Shown: positions 27,848 through 35,847, counted from the stretch's first letter. The stretch: DNA of 64,000 nucleotides from Lachnospiraceae bacterium (GCA_022647575.1 JALCKY010000002.1:186001-250000); one strand, 5' to 3'. Translations and numbers: made by a program. The notes: generated from the letters alone by a model not told the origin.

Positions 27848-28027
27848 ATGGCCGATCATACAGAGGAACTCAGGAAACAATATATGCAGTCCCCGCCGGA
27901 AGGAATGACATCGGAAGATGTCCGTACGATGAGTGACGACGACCTCCTGGACATGGACTACTTCTTACACGAAGACGATGACCTTGATGAAGACGGTGAA
28001 GGTGAGGAAGGCTTCTATATCTTCTGA
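27848..28027 (+). CDS. small acidic protein next to the transposase
   Basis: A 59-residue protein starting MADHTEELRKQYMQSPP, with GGAGG 7-11 bases upstream of the ATG. The C-terminal half is strongly acidic (alternating Asp/Glu, with runs such as DDDLLDMDY). It begins 28 bases after the transposase stop on the same strand, so it may be carried by the element. I do not recognise it. Possible roles include a transposition accessory or DNA-mimic protein, but nothing in the sequence proves this. Confidence 0.6.
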   Translation: MADHTEELRKQYMQSPPEGMTSEDVRTMSDDDLLDMDYFLHEDDDLDEDGEGEEGFYIF

Positions 28028-28113
28028 TCCCCAACGGCCTGTTTACTGAACCTTTCTTTCACCACCTTCTTTTTTTTTTGCTTTTTTTCAAAAAGAGGAA
28101 TTTCCTATAATGT

Positions 28114-28156
28114 AAAAAAGAGGCATAAAGCTTCCTTTACAGAACTTTATGCCTCT
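28114..28156 (-). terminator. riboswitch-controlled terminator
   Basis: On the minus strand a perfect 12-base stem AGAGGCATAAAG / CTTTATGCCTCT is followed by six T. It directly follows the second glycine aptamer and should be the expression platform. Confidence 0.88.
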
Positions 28157-28157
28157 G

Positions 28158-28345
28158 TTCTTTCACCTGAGAGATTCCCCGCGCAGTCTTGCTTCTGCAG
28201 GCGGGTTGCACCTTTGGCGTGCGGAAACCCGCACTTTTCAGAGCACTGTCGTGATCCGGTTCTTTTGCCTGAGAGTTTTTGCATTCCCCTTCGGCGTCAC
28301 ATTGAATTCAATGCTCTTGTAATCTCTCCCGGAACAGTCATACAG
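28158..28345 (-). promoter_or_regulatory. tandem glycine riboswitch (gcvT type)
   Basis: Read on the minus strand, the first aptamer runs from GGGAGAG (near 28330) through GCCGAAGGGG to CTCTCAGGCAAAAG. The second follows with GCCAAAGGTGCAACC and CTCTCAGGTGAAAG. These are the conserved cores of the glycine riboswitch, and two in tandem with one terminator is the classic arrangement. In family terms it is an ON switch: glycine binding lets transcription continue into glycine cleavage genes. Here the gcv operon starts 1.6 kb further on, beyond a transposase. Confidence 0.93.
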
Positions 28346-28387
28346 TTTTGTTCAGTTTTCAGAATGCCCTGCCACTTCTCTGCAACC

Positions 28388-28416
28388 ATTATATTTCCAT
28401 TGGAAAATCTTGTCAA
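28388..28416 (-). promoter_or_regulatory. consensus promoter of the glycine riboswitch
   Basis: Minus strand TTGACA (28416-28411), 17-base spacer, TATAAT (28393-28388): an exact consensus. Predicted transcription starts about 40 bases before the first aptamer. Confidence 0.9.
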
Positions 28417-28418
28417 TT

Positions 28419-29363
28419 TTAATTTTGAGAGGAAACGGCAGTTTCCGCGAAGAAGTCCTTCACGGCCGCTTCATATTTCGGCGTGTCGACCATATAGGAA
28501 ATCGCATGGGTCGCATCCTCGATCAGGCAGATATGCTTCGGCGCGGAGCAGGCCTCATAATCCCGGACGGAATTCGAGGGCAGGACGAGATCATCCGCCG
28601 TACCGTGGATGAACAGCATCGGGATCTTCCGGTTCTGACGCATCGCCTCTTCCGGCGTCCTTCCGAAGAAATTGAAATGTCCCAGGATCCGGCAGTAGAA
28701 GTTCAGAACATAGAGGAACGGAAAAGCGAGGATGTGTATTTTCTTCGCCGTGATGACGATCTGCTTCCAGGGATCGGAAAAACCGCAGTCGGCGATGATG
28801 CCGTGTACATTTCCCGGAAGGTTTTCGAAGGTCGACATCATAACAGAAGAAGCTCCCATGGAAATGCCGCCGAAATACATCGGCTGCGCTCCGACGCCCG
28901 GCATCGTATTCATGAAATGCGCCCAGTCCGCGATGTCTCCGCCTTCCTTCATTCCGAACGCGATGTACTTCCCTTCGCTCTTCTGCTGCGAGCGTTCATT
29001 GATCAGTAAAATGCGGCAGCCGCTTTCATAATAGAACGGCAGCGCCGCCCCGAAATCGATGATCGGCGCCCCGTGATAGCCGTGGCAGAGAATGACCGTC
29101 CGCACAGCATCCGGATTGTCGATATAGAAACCGACAAGCTTCAGGCCGTCGCGCGACTGAATCGTATATTCTTTGTACGGATGCTTCTTCAGGAAATCCA
29201 GCCCTGCCAGATAGCGGTCTTTGTAGGCTTCAAAGAATTCGGGAACCTCATATTCATTTCTTGAGGGGACCCTGCCTATGACAAGATGAAAACAGACCGC
29301 ACCTCCGATCAGCGCGGCCGCAATCAATATCAGGATAACGATTAAAAGGATGATGCCTGCCAT
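28419..29363 (-). CDS. membrane-anchored alpha/beta hydrolase
   Basis: From the ATG at 29363 (GGAGG 7-11 bases upstream) it has 314 residues: a signal-anchor helix (about 3-25), then an alpha/beta hydrolase fold. The nucleophile elbow is GGISMGASS, the acid is in HGTADDLVLP and the histidine in EDATHAIS. The oxyanion region reads LCHGYHGAP. It resembles the large group of BAAT/DUF-type hydrolases facing outward in Bacillota. The substrate is unknown. The frame is open upstream, but those residues do not match the family. Confidence 0.85.
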   Translation of the reverse strand: MAGIILLIVILILIAAALIGGAVCFHLVIGRVPSRNEYEVPEFFEAYKDRYLAGLDFLKKHPYKEYTIQSRDGLKLVGFYIDNPDAVRTVILCHGYHGAPIIDFGAALPFYYESGCRILLINERSQQKSEGKYIAFGMKEGGDIADWAHFMNTMPGVGAQPMYFGGISMGASSVMMSTFENLPGNVHGIIADCGFSDPWKQIVITAKKIHILAFPFLYVLNFYCRILGHFNFFGRTPEEAMRQNRKIPMLFIHGTADDLVLPSNSVRDYEACSAPKHICLIEDATHAISYMVDTPKYEAAVKDFFAETAVSSQN

Positions 29364-29440
29364 TCTCTTACCTCCGCCGGCACTGCGGCCGGCTTGATTC
29401 GAAGATTCCGATGAAAATGTCCTGAAGGCTCCGGCAGAAA

Positions 29441-29926
29441 TTATCCGAAGATTCCGTAGGCAATAAATCCGACGATGGTCGCCGCCATTGCAATTCCGCA
29501 CAGGATGGCCAGCGTTGCCTTTTTGAAATCAATTTCCAGCAGGGCGGCGATCAGGGCTCCCGTCCATCCGCCGGTTCCCGGAAGCGGTACGCCGACAAAA
29601 ACCATCAGTCCCCAGAATTCTGCTTTGGCCACGCTGTCGGACCGCTTCATCGCGCGCGCTTCCATCTTCGTGACCAGTTTGCCGAAATGCTTTGTCGGCC
29701 TCAGCCAGTCAAAGATCTTGCGGATAAAAAGCAGGATGAACGGAACCGGAATCACATTTCCGAGAACCGAGAAAAAAACGGCCTGCCACAGCGGAAGCTC
29801 AAGAAGTCTTGCCAGCGGAATGCCTCCGCGCAGCTCCACGACGGGCAGCATCGACGTCAGAAGCACGGCGACCTGCGGCGGCATGAAACCAAGATGCGTT
29901 GAAAACCAGGTAACAACAGAATCCAT
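29441..29926 (-). CDS. small multidrug export family membrane protein
   Basis: A 161-residue protein with about four membrane helices. The phrases SMLPVVELRGGIPLA and GVPLPGTGGWTGALIAA match the PF06695 family (putative small multi-drug export), which has little experimental support. Its ATG overlaps the hisC stop by 1 base, so it is coupled to the aminotransferase gene for unknown reasons. Confidence 0.8.
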   Translation of the reverse strand: MDSVVTWFSTHLGFMPPQVAVLLTSMLPVVELRGGIPLARLLELPLWQAVFFSVLGNVIPVPFILLFIRKIFDWLRPTKHFGKLVTKMEARAMKRSDSVAKAEFWGLMVFVGVPLPGTGGWTGALIAALLEIDFKKATLAILCGIAMAATIVGFIAYGIFG

Positions 29927-30975
29927 TACACAATCTCCTTTAATTCACGATAAAGCCTGTTCATCTGCTCATCCGTTCCGATCGTGATCCGAAGATAATT
30001 GTCGATCCTCGGCTTGTCGAACCAGCGGACATAAATATGTTTCGTACGCAGAGCGTCAAATATCGTTTTGGCCTTCACATTCGGATGCGTGACAAAGAGG
30101 AAGTTGGAATCCGAATCCTCGAACTGAAACCCGAGTGCCTTGAGCTGATCCTCTGCCGTTTTCCGCGTCCTCATGATTTTATTGCAGCATTCTGCGAAAT
30201 AATGATCATCCGCGATGGCTGCACATCCCAGTTCCAGCGCCGGCCGGTTCATGGTATAGGAATTGAAGCTGTATTTGACATCATTCATGCATCTGATGAG
30301 TGCTTCATTTCCCATGGCATAGCCGACACGGAGGCCTGCCAGGTTCCGGGCCTTGGAGAAGGTCTGCACGATCAGCAGATTCTCGTACTGCTCCGTCAGC
30401 GCCAGCGCGCTCTCCGTCCCGAAGTCGACATAGGCTTCGTCGCAGATCACGACGGAATCCGGATTGGCGGAAACGATCTCCTCAATCGTTTCCAGGGGCA
30501 TTTTCACGCCGGTCGGTGCATTCGGATTCGGGAAGACGATTCCTCCGTTTTCCTGCATGTAATCTGCCGGGTCGATGTGGAAGTCCTGATCCAGCGGAAC
30601 GGTCACATAAGGAATCCGGAAAAGCTCTGCCCAGACATCGTAGAAGCTGTAGGTGATGTCCGGGAAAAGAATCGGTTTCTTTGAATTGAAAAACGTCAGG
30701 AAGCACATGGCCAGAACGTCATCGGATCCGACTCCGACAAACACCTGCGAATCCTTCAGACGGTAATGAACCGCCAGCGCATGCACAAGACTTCCTGCCT
30801 TCGGATCCGGATAGAGACGCAGCGTATCCGCCTTCATATTGGCCAGCGTTTTCTGAACCGTCGGCGAAGGCGGGTATGGATTTTCATTCGTATTGAGTTT
30901 GATCATGTCCGTATCGAAAGGCTGCTCACCCGGCGTATACGGCACGCATTTCCTGATATTTTCCTGCCAGCTCAT
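29926..30975 (-). CDS. hisC: histidinol-phosphate-type aminotransferase
   Basis: Class I/II PLP aminotransferase, about 349 residues from MSWQENIRKCVPYTPG. Motifs are KLNTNENPYPPSP, FPNPNAPTG and the PLP lysine in TFSKARNLAGLRVGY. I chose the ATG at 30975, with AGGG about 8 bases upstream, over a GTG three codons earlier. No other histidine genes are nearby and tyrS lies directly upstream, so it may serve as an aromatic aminotransferase; HisC homologs can do both. Confidence 0.85.
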   Translation of the reverse strand: MSWQENIRKCVPYTPGEQPFDTDMIKLNTNENPYPPSPTVQKTLANMKADTLRLYPDPKAGSLVHALAVHYRLKDSQVFVGVGSDDVLAMCFLTFFNSKKPILFPDITYSFYDVWAELFRIPYVTVPLDQDFHIDPADYMQENGGIVFPNPNAPTGVKMPLETIEEIVSANPDSVVICDEAYVDFGTESALALTEQYENLLIVQTFSKARNLAGLRVGYAMGNEALIRCMNDVKYSFNSYTMNRPALELGCAAIADDHYFAECCNKIMRTRKTAEDQLKALGFQFEDSDSNFLFVTHPNVKAKTIFDALRTKHIYVRWFDKPRIDNYLRITIGTDEQMNRLYRELKEIV

Positions 30976-30993
30976 CCTGATCACCCTGCCTGC

Positions 30994-31051
30994 GGAACCG
31001 CCACCCCCGTCCCCGTGGTTCTGGAACCACGGGGACGGGGGTGGCGGTTCC
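30994..31051. repeat. perfect 28-base-arm hairpin between tyrS and hisC
   Basis: Arms 30994-31021 and 31024-31051 are exact inverse complements with only TG between. The arm contains CCACCCCCGTCCCCGTGG. On the plus strand it is followed by TTTATTTAT; on the minus strand by the hisC RBS. It may end tyrS transcripts or be a REP-like element. A perfect 28-pair stem is longer than ordinary terminators. Confidence 0.85.
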
Positions 31052-31064
31052 TTTATTTATGATT

Positions 31065-32288
31065 CTATTCCACGGTAATTTTCTTGTAGCTCTTCTTGCC
31101 CTTGCGGATCAGGAAGTCGCCTTTGGCGATATCGTCTTTCGTGTACTTCCGGAACATATCCGAAAGCTTTTCCTCACCGACGGTAATGCCTCCCTGCTGA
31201 ATCGCACGTCTTGCTTCACCGTTCGAAGCTGCCAGACCGCTCCTGACCAGGAGGGAAATGATTCCGATCTCGCCGTTTTCAAAGTCTTCGTCTCTCAGCA
31301 CGGTCGCCGGGATATCCGCCGGAGTTCCTGCTCCGAAGAGTGCCTTCGCGGCATCCTGCGCTTTTTGCGCTTCCTCTTCTCCGTGCACCAGCTTCGTCAG
31401 TTCGAAGGCCAGGATTTCCTTGGCCTCGTTCAGGCGGCTGCCTTCCCAGGAATCCATTTCGTCGATCTGTTCCAGCGGAAGGAAGGTCAGCATACGGATA
31501 AATTTCAGGACATCAGCATCTGCCACATTTCTCCAGTACTGATAGAAATCGTAAGGAGAGGTCTTCGCCGGATCGAGCCATACGGCGCCGCCGACGGTCT
31601 TCCCCATTTTCTTGCCTTCGGAATTCAGAAGCAGGACCTGCGTCATGGCGTGCGCATCCTTGCCGAGCTTGCGGCGGATCAGTTCCGTGCCGGCCAGCAT
31701 GTTGCTCCACTGGTCGTCGCCGCCGAACTCAAGATTGCAGCCGTAATCGCAGTACAGTCTGTAGAAGTCGTAAGCCTGCATGATCATGTAGTTGAACTCG
31801 AGGAAGGTCAGTCCTCTTTCCATCCTCTGTTTGTAGCATTCTGCCGTCAGCATGCGGTTGACGGAGAAATGAGGTCCGATATCCCGGAGAAAATCTACAT
31901 AGTTCAGGTCCAGCAGCCAGTCGGCGTTGTTGACCATAAGAGCCTTGTCATCAGCGAAATCGATGAAGCGGCTCATCTGCACTTTGAAGCAGTCGATATT
32001 GTGCTGGATCTGCTCTTTCGTCAGCATTTTTCGCATGTCGGTTTTTCCGGAAGGATCGCCGATCATGCCGGTGCCTCCGCCCAGAAGTGCGATCGGTTTA
32101 TTTCCGGCCATCTGAAGTCTCTTCATCAGGCACAGTGCCATGAAATGTCCGACGTGAAGGCTGTCCGCCGTCGGATCGAAGCCGATATAGAAAACGGCTT
32201 TCCCGTTGTTCACAAGATCACGGATCTGTTCCTCGTCCGTCACCTGGGCAATCAGTCCGCGCGCTTTGAGTTCTTCATAAATCTGCAT
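31065..32288 (-). CDS. tyrS: tyrosyl-tRNA synthetase
   Basis: Class Ic synthetase of 407 residues charging tRNA-Tyr. The HIGH-type motif is LHVGHFMAL (near 44), the KMSKS-type motif is KMGKTVGG, and a C-terminal S4 RNA-binding domain is present (about 340-400, GGITVGEEKLSD). A consensus promoter lies just upstream with a leader of about 25 bases, so there is no T-box. Confidence 0.96.
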   Translation of the reverse strand: MQIYEELKARGLIAQVTDEEQIRDLVNNGKAVFYIGFDPTADSLHVGHFMALCLMKRLQMAGNKPIALLGGGTGMIGDPSGKTDMRKMLTKEQIQHNIDCFKVQMSRFIDFADDKALMVNNADWLLDLNYVDFLRDIGPHFSVNRMLTAECYKQRMERGLTFLEFNYMIMQAYDFYRLYCDYGCNLEFGGDDQWSNMLAGTELIRRKLGKDAHAMTQVLLLNSEGKKMGKTVGGAVWLDPAKTSPYDFYQYWRNVADADVLKFIRMLTFLPLEQIDEMDSWEGSRLNEAKEILAFELTKLVHGEEEAQKAQDAAKALFGAGTPADIPATVLRDEDFENGEIGIISLLVRSGLAASNGEARRAIQQGGITVGEEKLSDMFRKYTKDDIAKGDFLIRKGKKSYKKITVE

Positions 32289-32318
32289 CGTTTTGCTCCT
32301 TTTTCAATAGTATTTTCC

Positions 32319-32347
32319 AGTATAATTCAAATAGTCCGGGGTGTCAA
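32319..32347 (-). promoter_or_regulatory. tyrS promoter
   Basis: Minus strand TTGACA (32347-32342), 17-base spacer, TATACT (32324-32319). It leaves only a short leader before the tyrS RBS (AAGGAG). Confidence 0.88.
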
Positions 32348-32424
32348 TTTCCGCCGCGCATCCTTCTTCCGCCTGATTCCGCGGTATCGTCCGTCTCCGT
32401 ATTCTGCCTGCGGCCCGCCACTCT

Positions 32425-32903
32425 GCCCGCCCGGCCGGATCGGCTCTCTGACACGCTTGCTTCTGCCGTTTCCGCACTCGCTTTTTGATGGGCTGCTCCG
32501 AAAACTCAGCGGGCTCCCTTTATCTATAACAGCCGGCTGCAAAAGGCAGGGCCGCTCTGACGATAGCGTCGGCTTCGTCGCCGTTTCTGCACGATGCGAT
32601 GGGCTGCGCAGAATTGTCCGAAGCGGGCTCCTTCCCATGCCTATAACGATCATCCGTGAGAGACAATGTCTCTCACGGAGGATTGTTATTCATGAAAGGA
32701 GCCCGCAAGTTTTCGGAGCAGCCCATCCATCGGCGAGTGCAGAAACGGCAGAAGCAAGCGTGTCAGAGCGACCCTGTCTTTTGCGACCGGCTGCTATATG
32801 TATCAGAGTGAGCCCGCTTCAGACAGTTCTGCGCAGCCCATCGCATCGTGCAGAAACGGCGACGAAGCTGCGCTATCGTCAGAGAGCCGATCCGGCCGGG
32901 GGC
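32425..32903. repeat. modular palindromic repeat element, copy 1
   Basis: A 479-base non-coding palindrome. Module M1 (about 32444-32518) contains GACACGCTTGCTTCTGCCG and GGGCTGCTCCGAAAAC; module M2 (about 32553-32632) contains GACGATAGCGTCGGCTTC and GATGGGCTGCGCAGAA. Both end in GCGGGCTC. They are followed by a central perfect hairpin (CCGTGAGAGACA at 32654-32665 and its complement at 32667-32678), then inverted M1 and inverted M2. Outer ends share CCGGCCGGATCGGCTC. Open frames inside are not conserved between the halves, so I call no gene here. The same modules recur near 63 kb. Confidence 0.85.
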
Positions 32904-32941
32904 AAAGCGGCGGAACACAGAGCAGGCTGCGGAAACGGGAC

Positions 32942-34126
32942 TTACTTCCGGAACATCGGACGGGAGAAGAATTCCGCGCCGTGGAAAATGGCACCTTCCA
33001 TATGCTGAGCGGTCTCTTCGAGCTTGTCGCGGATCGGAATCGACTGCGGGCAGAGCGCCTCGCAGCGGCCGCAGCGCACGCACATCGAAGCGTAGCTCTT
33101 CTGTGCACGCAGGGCGGTTGTCATCAGATACTCCTTGACGCTTGCAAAGTGTCCGTCAATTGCCTGGTTGTTGTAAGCACGGAAGCAGCCGGGAATGTCG
33201 ACCCCGTGCGGACACGGCATGCAGTAGCCGCAGCCGGTGCAGGGCACCTTGATCTTCGCGTCGAGAATCTTCCTGGCTTTCGCAATGACTTCAAAATCCT
33301 GCTGCGTATACATTCCCGCATGGGATTCATCTGCAATGCGGATGTTCTCATCCAGCATTTCCATCGAATTCATGCCGGAAAGGACGACTGCAACCTCCGG
33401 CTGGTTGTACAGCCAGGAAAGCCCCCATTCGGCCGGAGTTGCACGGCCCGATTTCTTCCAGCCCGGAAGCGTATTTTCAAACAGGCTCTTTGCCTCGGCC
33501 GGAAGTCCGTTGATCAGGCGGCCGCCTCTCAGCGGTTCCATGATTACGACGGGAATGCCGAGCTCGGCAGCATGCTGCACCCCTTTTCTGCCGGCCTGCG
33601 AATATTCATCCATGTAATTGTACTGGCACTGGCAGAAGTCCCACGGGTAGGCATCGAGCAGTTCGCAGAATGCCTCCGAATTTCCATGGAAAGAAAAACC
33701 GATATTGCGGATCTGGCCCGCTTCCTTTTTATCGGCAATCCATTTCCGGATTCCTTTTTCCTCAAGCTTGTGCCAGATGTCGATATCCGGCAGCATATGC
33801 ATGAGGTAATTGTCGATATAATCCGTCTGCAGCCTCCGGAGCTGCGTCCGGAAAAGGCTTTCGAAATCTTCCATATTCTTAATGAGATAGTGCGGCATCT
33901 TCGTCGCGATATGGATTTTTTCACGGAGATGGTTCTTATTCAGGATGTCTCCCAGAATGGCTTCCGAACCATTGTAAATATATGCCGTGTCAAAATAATT
34001 GATGCCGTATTCGATGGCATGCACGATCAGATGCTCCGTCGCATACGGATCGATGCGCCCTCCTCTTTTCGGAAAACGCATGCATCCGAAGCCCAGAATG
34101 GAAAAATCTTTTTTTCGCGTCTGCAT
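32942..34126 (-). CDS. aldo/keto reductase with C-terminal ferredoxin domain
   Basis: From MQTRKKDFSILGFGCM (ATG at 34126, GGAGGG upstream) it has 394 residues. Residues 1 to about 270 are an aldo/keto reductase barrel: FDTAYIYNGSE holds the catalytic Asp/Tyr and TKMPHY the Lys. The C-terminus carries 4Fe-4S clusters (CTGCGYCMPCPHGVDIPGC and CVRCGRCEALCPQ). This fusion is common in anaerobes; the electron partner and substrate are unknown. It starts 1 base after the NUDIX gene stop, so the two form an operon. Confidence 0.9.
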   Translation of the reverse strand: MQTRKKDFSILGFGCMRFPKRGGRIDPYATEHLIVHAIEYGINYFDTAYIYNGSEAILGDILNKNHLREKIHIATKMPHYLIKNMEDFESLFRTQLRRLQTDYIDNYLMHMLPDIDIWHKLEEKGIRKWIADKKEAGQIRNIGFSFHGNSEAFCELLDAYPWDFCQCQYNYMDEYSQAGRKGVQHAAELGIPVVIMEPLRGGRLINGLPAEAKSLFENTLPGWKKSGRATPAEWGLSWLYNQPEVAVVLSGMNSMEMLDENIRIADESHAGMYTQQDFEVIAKARKILDAKIKVPCTGCGYCMPCPHGVDIPGCFRAYNNQAIDGHFASVKEYLMTTALRAQKSYASMCVRCGRCEALCPQSIPIRDKLEETAQHMEGAIFHGAEFFSRPMFRK

Positions 34127-34127
34127 C

Positions 34128-34736
34128 TTATCCCTCCAGGAATGCGAACGGATCCGGATCATGCAGGAAATGCATCAGCTGATAGGCACAGCCGGTCGCG
34201 ACTTTCTCTTCCCGCAGAATGCGCCGCACTTCATCACGGTCCGCCAGGACAACTTCAATCTCTTCGGACTCCTCTTCATTTTTCGAAGTCGGAATTCCTT
34301 CGGCATAGCCGCATACAAGCGCACAGCTTTCATCCGTCATGCCGATGGTCATGAAGCGCGGTTCCTCATACATCGGATCGATTTCGATCGGATGAAGAAT
34401 CAGTCCCGTCTCCTCTTTTACTTCGCGCACGGCTGCTTCGCGGAAGGTCTCTCCGTCATCAACCAGTCCTGCCGGAAACTCGTAAATGGTTCCGTCAATC
34501 GGATAGCGGTACTGCTTCACGAGCACGACCTTATCCTTCTTTTCGCCGTACAGCATATACATCACGACGCCGTCCGGATGATTTTCTTTCGTGACGAGCT
34601 TGAGTCCGCTGCTGTCCTCCGCCCGGGAGGCGACGAAATATCGTCCGGGTCTGCCGTTTTTCTTGACCGTTTCCAGTTCATAAAGATTGAGAAATCTGTT
34701 ATGCGTCTGCGCTGTGACTTTTCTGATTTCACCCAT
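34128..34736 (-). CDS. NUDIX hydrolase (ADP-ribose pyrophosphatase-like)
   Basis: A 202-residue NUDIX enzyme. The Nudix box is complete: [17 protein letters not shown] followed by KEETGL. Preceding [13 protein letters not shown] is typical of ADP-ribose pyrophosphatases, which clear nucleoside diphosphate sugars. Co-transcribed with the aldo/keto reductase. Substrate preference is inferred from resemblance only. Confidence 0.88.
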   Translation of the reverse strand: MGEIRKVTAQTHNRFLNLYELETVKKNGRPGRYFVASRAEDSSGLKLVTKENHPDGVVMYMLYGEKKDKVVLVKQYRYPIDGTIYEFPAGLVDDGETFREAAVREVKEETGLILHPIEIDPMYEEPRFMTIGMTDESCALVCGYAEGIPTSKNEEESEEIEVVLADRDEVRRILREEKVATGCAYQLMHFLHDPDPFAFLEG

Positions 34737-34758
34737 GCTGAACTCCTTTTGCCGGGCC

Positions 34759-34888
34759 CCTGCTCTTTCCGCCAGGTTCCCATTCTTTCCGTCAGGTTCC
34801 TGCTCTTTCCGCCAGGCTCCCGCTCTTTCCGTCAGGTTCCTGCTCTTTCCGTCAGGCTCCTGCTCTTTCCGTCAGGCTCCCGCTTTCT
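34759..34888. repeat. 20-base tandem repeat beyond the ribU stop
   Basis: Six and a half 20-base units of the type CCTGCTCTTTCCGTCAGGCT on the plus strand, starting at 34759, 34779, 34799, 34819, 34839 and 34859. The ribU 3' end (codons for KKAG and the TGA at 34874-34872) is itself one more, slightly diverged unit. The array fills the whole space up to the NUDIX gene RBS. Confidence 0.9.
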
Positions 34889-35624
34889 TGATCAGACTGC
34901 TGATTCGTTTATACAGAAGGAATGTGATGACAGAAACCAGCACACCCTTCATCAGATTGAAAGGAGCGACGCACAGGGCGACAAAACCCAGGACGCTCGT
35001 GACATTCCCGTTGACGGCAGTGCCTGCCGCAAGAATCGCATCCATTCCTCCGAAGGCCGCCGCATAGGCGGGAAGAAGGACAAACGCATTGAGAAGCGAT
35101 CCCGCAAGGATCATGCAGACGGTGCCGGCTGCCATGCCGACGATCGCTTCTTTTTTCGACTTGTGCAGCTTGTAAATGATACCGGCCGGAACCACAAAAG
35201 CACATCCGACCAGAAAGTTCGCCAGATCCCCGATGCCCGCGGTTGCGGAGCCTTTGATCAGAAGATGCACGATGACTTTGATGAATTCAATCGCGATGCC
35301 GGCGACCGGTCCCAGTGCAAAGGAACCGATCAGAACCGGCACTTCGCTGAAATCTATCTGGTAGAAGGCCGGGGCGATAAAGGGAATCGGAAATTCCAGA
35401 AACATGAGGATAGCCGCGATCGCGCCGAACATGCCGATGAAAGCGACCCTCTTCACGCTGACTGTATTTCCCTGCCGGACTGTATTGCCCTGTCCGGCTG
35501 TCTTTTCCTGTACGGCTGCCTTTTCCTGTCCGGCTGTCTTTTCCTGTACGGCTGTCTTCTCTGTACCGGCTGTCCTGATGTCTGCTGCCGCTGTTTTCGC
35601 TGTCTTTTCAATCCTGTTGTCCAT
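34872..35624 (-). CDS. ribU: riboflavin ECF transporter substrate-binding protein
   Basis: Integral S-component of an ECF vitamin importer, about 250 residues from MDNRIEKTAKTAA. Six membrane helices occupy about 55-245; phrases VAFIGMFGAIAAILMFLEFP and PAFYQIDFSEVPVLIG are typical of RibU. The first 50 or so residues are a hydrophilic Thr/Ala/Gln/Glu repeat (six-residue units such as TAVQEK) that the family normally lacks. The start follows AAGGAG by 10 bases. The FMN riboswitch directly upstream fixes the substrate as riboflavin. The shared EcfAT module is not in this window. Confidence 0.93.
   Translation of the reverse strand: MDNRIEKTAKTAAADIRTAGTEKTAVQEKTAGQEKAAVQEKTAGQGNTVRQGNTVSVKRVAFIGMFGAIAAILMFLEFPIPFIAPAFYQIDFSEVPVLIGSFALGPVAGIAIEFIKVIVHLLIKGSATAGIGDLANFLVGCAFVVPAGIIYKLHKSKKEAIVGMAAGTVCMILAGSLLNAFVLLPAYAAAFGGMDAILAAGTAVNGNVTSVLGFVALCVAPFNLMKGVLVSVITFLLYKRISSLIKKAGA
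35463..35570 (-). repeat. 18-base in-frame tandem repeat in ribU
   Basis: Six 18-base units (for example TGTCTTTTCCTGTACGGC on the plus strand) encode the hydrophilic N-terminal repeats of RibU. The unit is a multiple of three, so copy-number change would keep the frame. Confidence 0.85.
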
Positions 35625-35662
35625 TGTACTCTTTCTCCTTTTCGATTGACAGAAGTTCATCG

Positions 35663-35694
35663 AAAAAATGCCCCGGATCAAAAGGACCCGGGGC
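35663..35694 (-). terminator. FMN riboswitch terminator
   Basis: Minus strand stem GCCCCGG / CCGGGGC followed by six T (35669-35664), lying between the aptamer and the ribU start. Confidence 0.88.
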
Positions 35695-35706
35695 GTGAAA
35701 GCATAA

Positions 35707-35832
35707 TCAGTCTTCTCTCATCCAGACTATACTGTCGGTATCGGAATCTGCAGATGCATCACCGATTCGGCCCAAGGGCTCGCGGACTATACCGCCGGTA
35801 GGTAATTTCAACCTCCCCGAAGAATTCCTGTT
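35707..35832 (-). promoter_or_regulatory. FMN riboswitch (RFN element)
   Basis: Read on the minus strand: TTCTTCGGGGAGG, TTACCTACCGGCGGT, ATAGTCCGCGAGC, then ACAGTATAGTCTGGATG and GAGAAGA. These are the conserved RFN segments in order. FMN binding should promote the downstream terminator and shut off ribU. A promoter TTGTAT-N17-TATAAT lies just upstream (35876 to 35848). Confidence 0.93.
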
Positions 35833-35847
35833 CAGTTTATGGGCCTC

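Noticed and set aside
29926..30975. a histidine biosynthesis operon around hisC
   Set aside because: No other his gene is present; neighbours are tyrS and a small exporter.
32288..32347. T-box leader for tyrS
   Set aside because: The consensus promoter leaves only a short leader, so a T-box cannot fit.
32327..32653. open frames inside the modular palindrome
   Set aside because: Halves of the palindrome give different frames and products, so the sequence is not conserved as protein.
31041..33008. 655-codon open frame on the plus strand opposite tyrS
   Set aside because: It is the mirror of tyrS codons and of the palindromic repeat; no family resemblance and no RBS, while tyrS has clear motifs and a promoter.
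34759..34888. possible CRISPR array
   Set aside because: Units are 20 bases and directly adjacent with no spacers; this is a simple tandem repeat.
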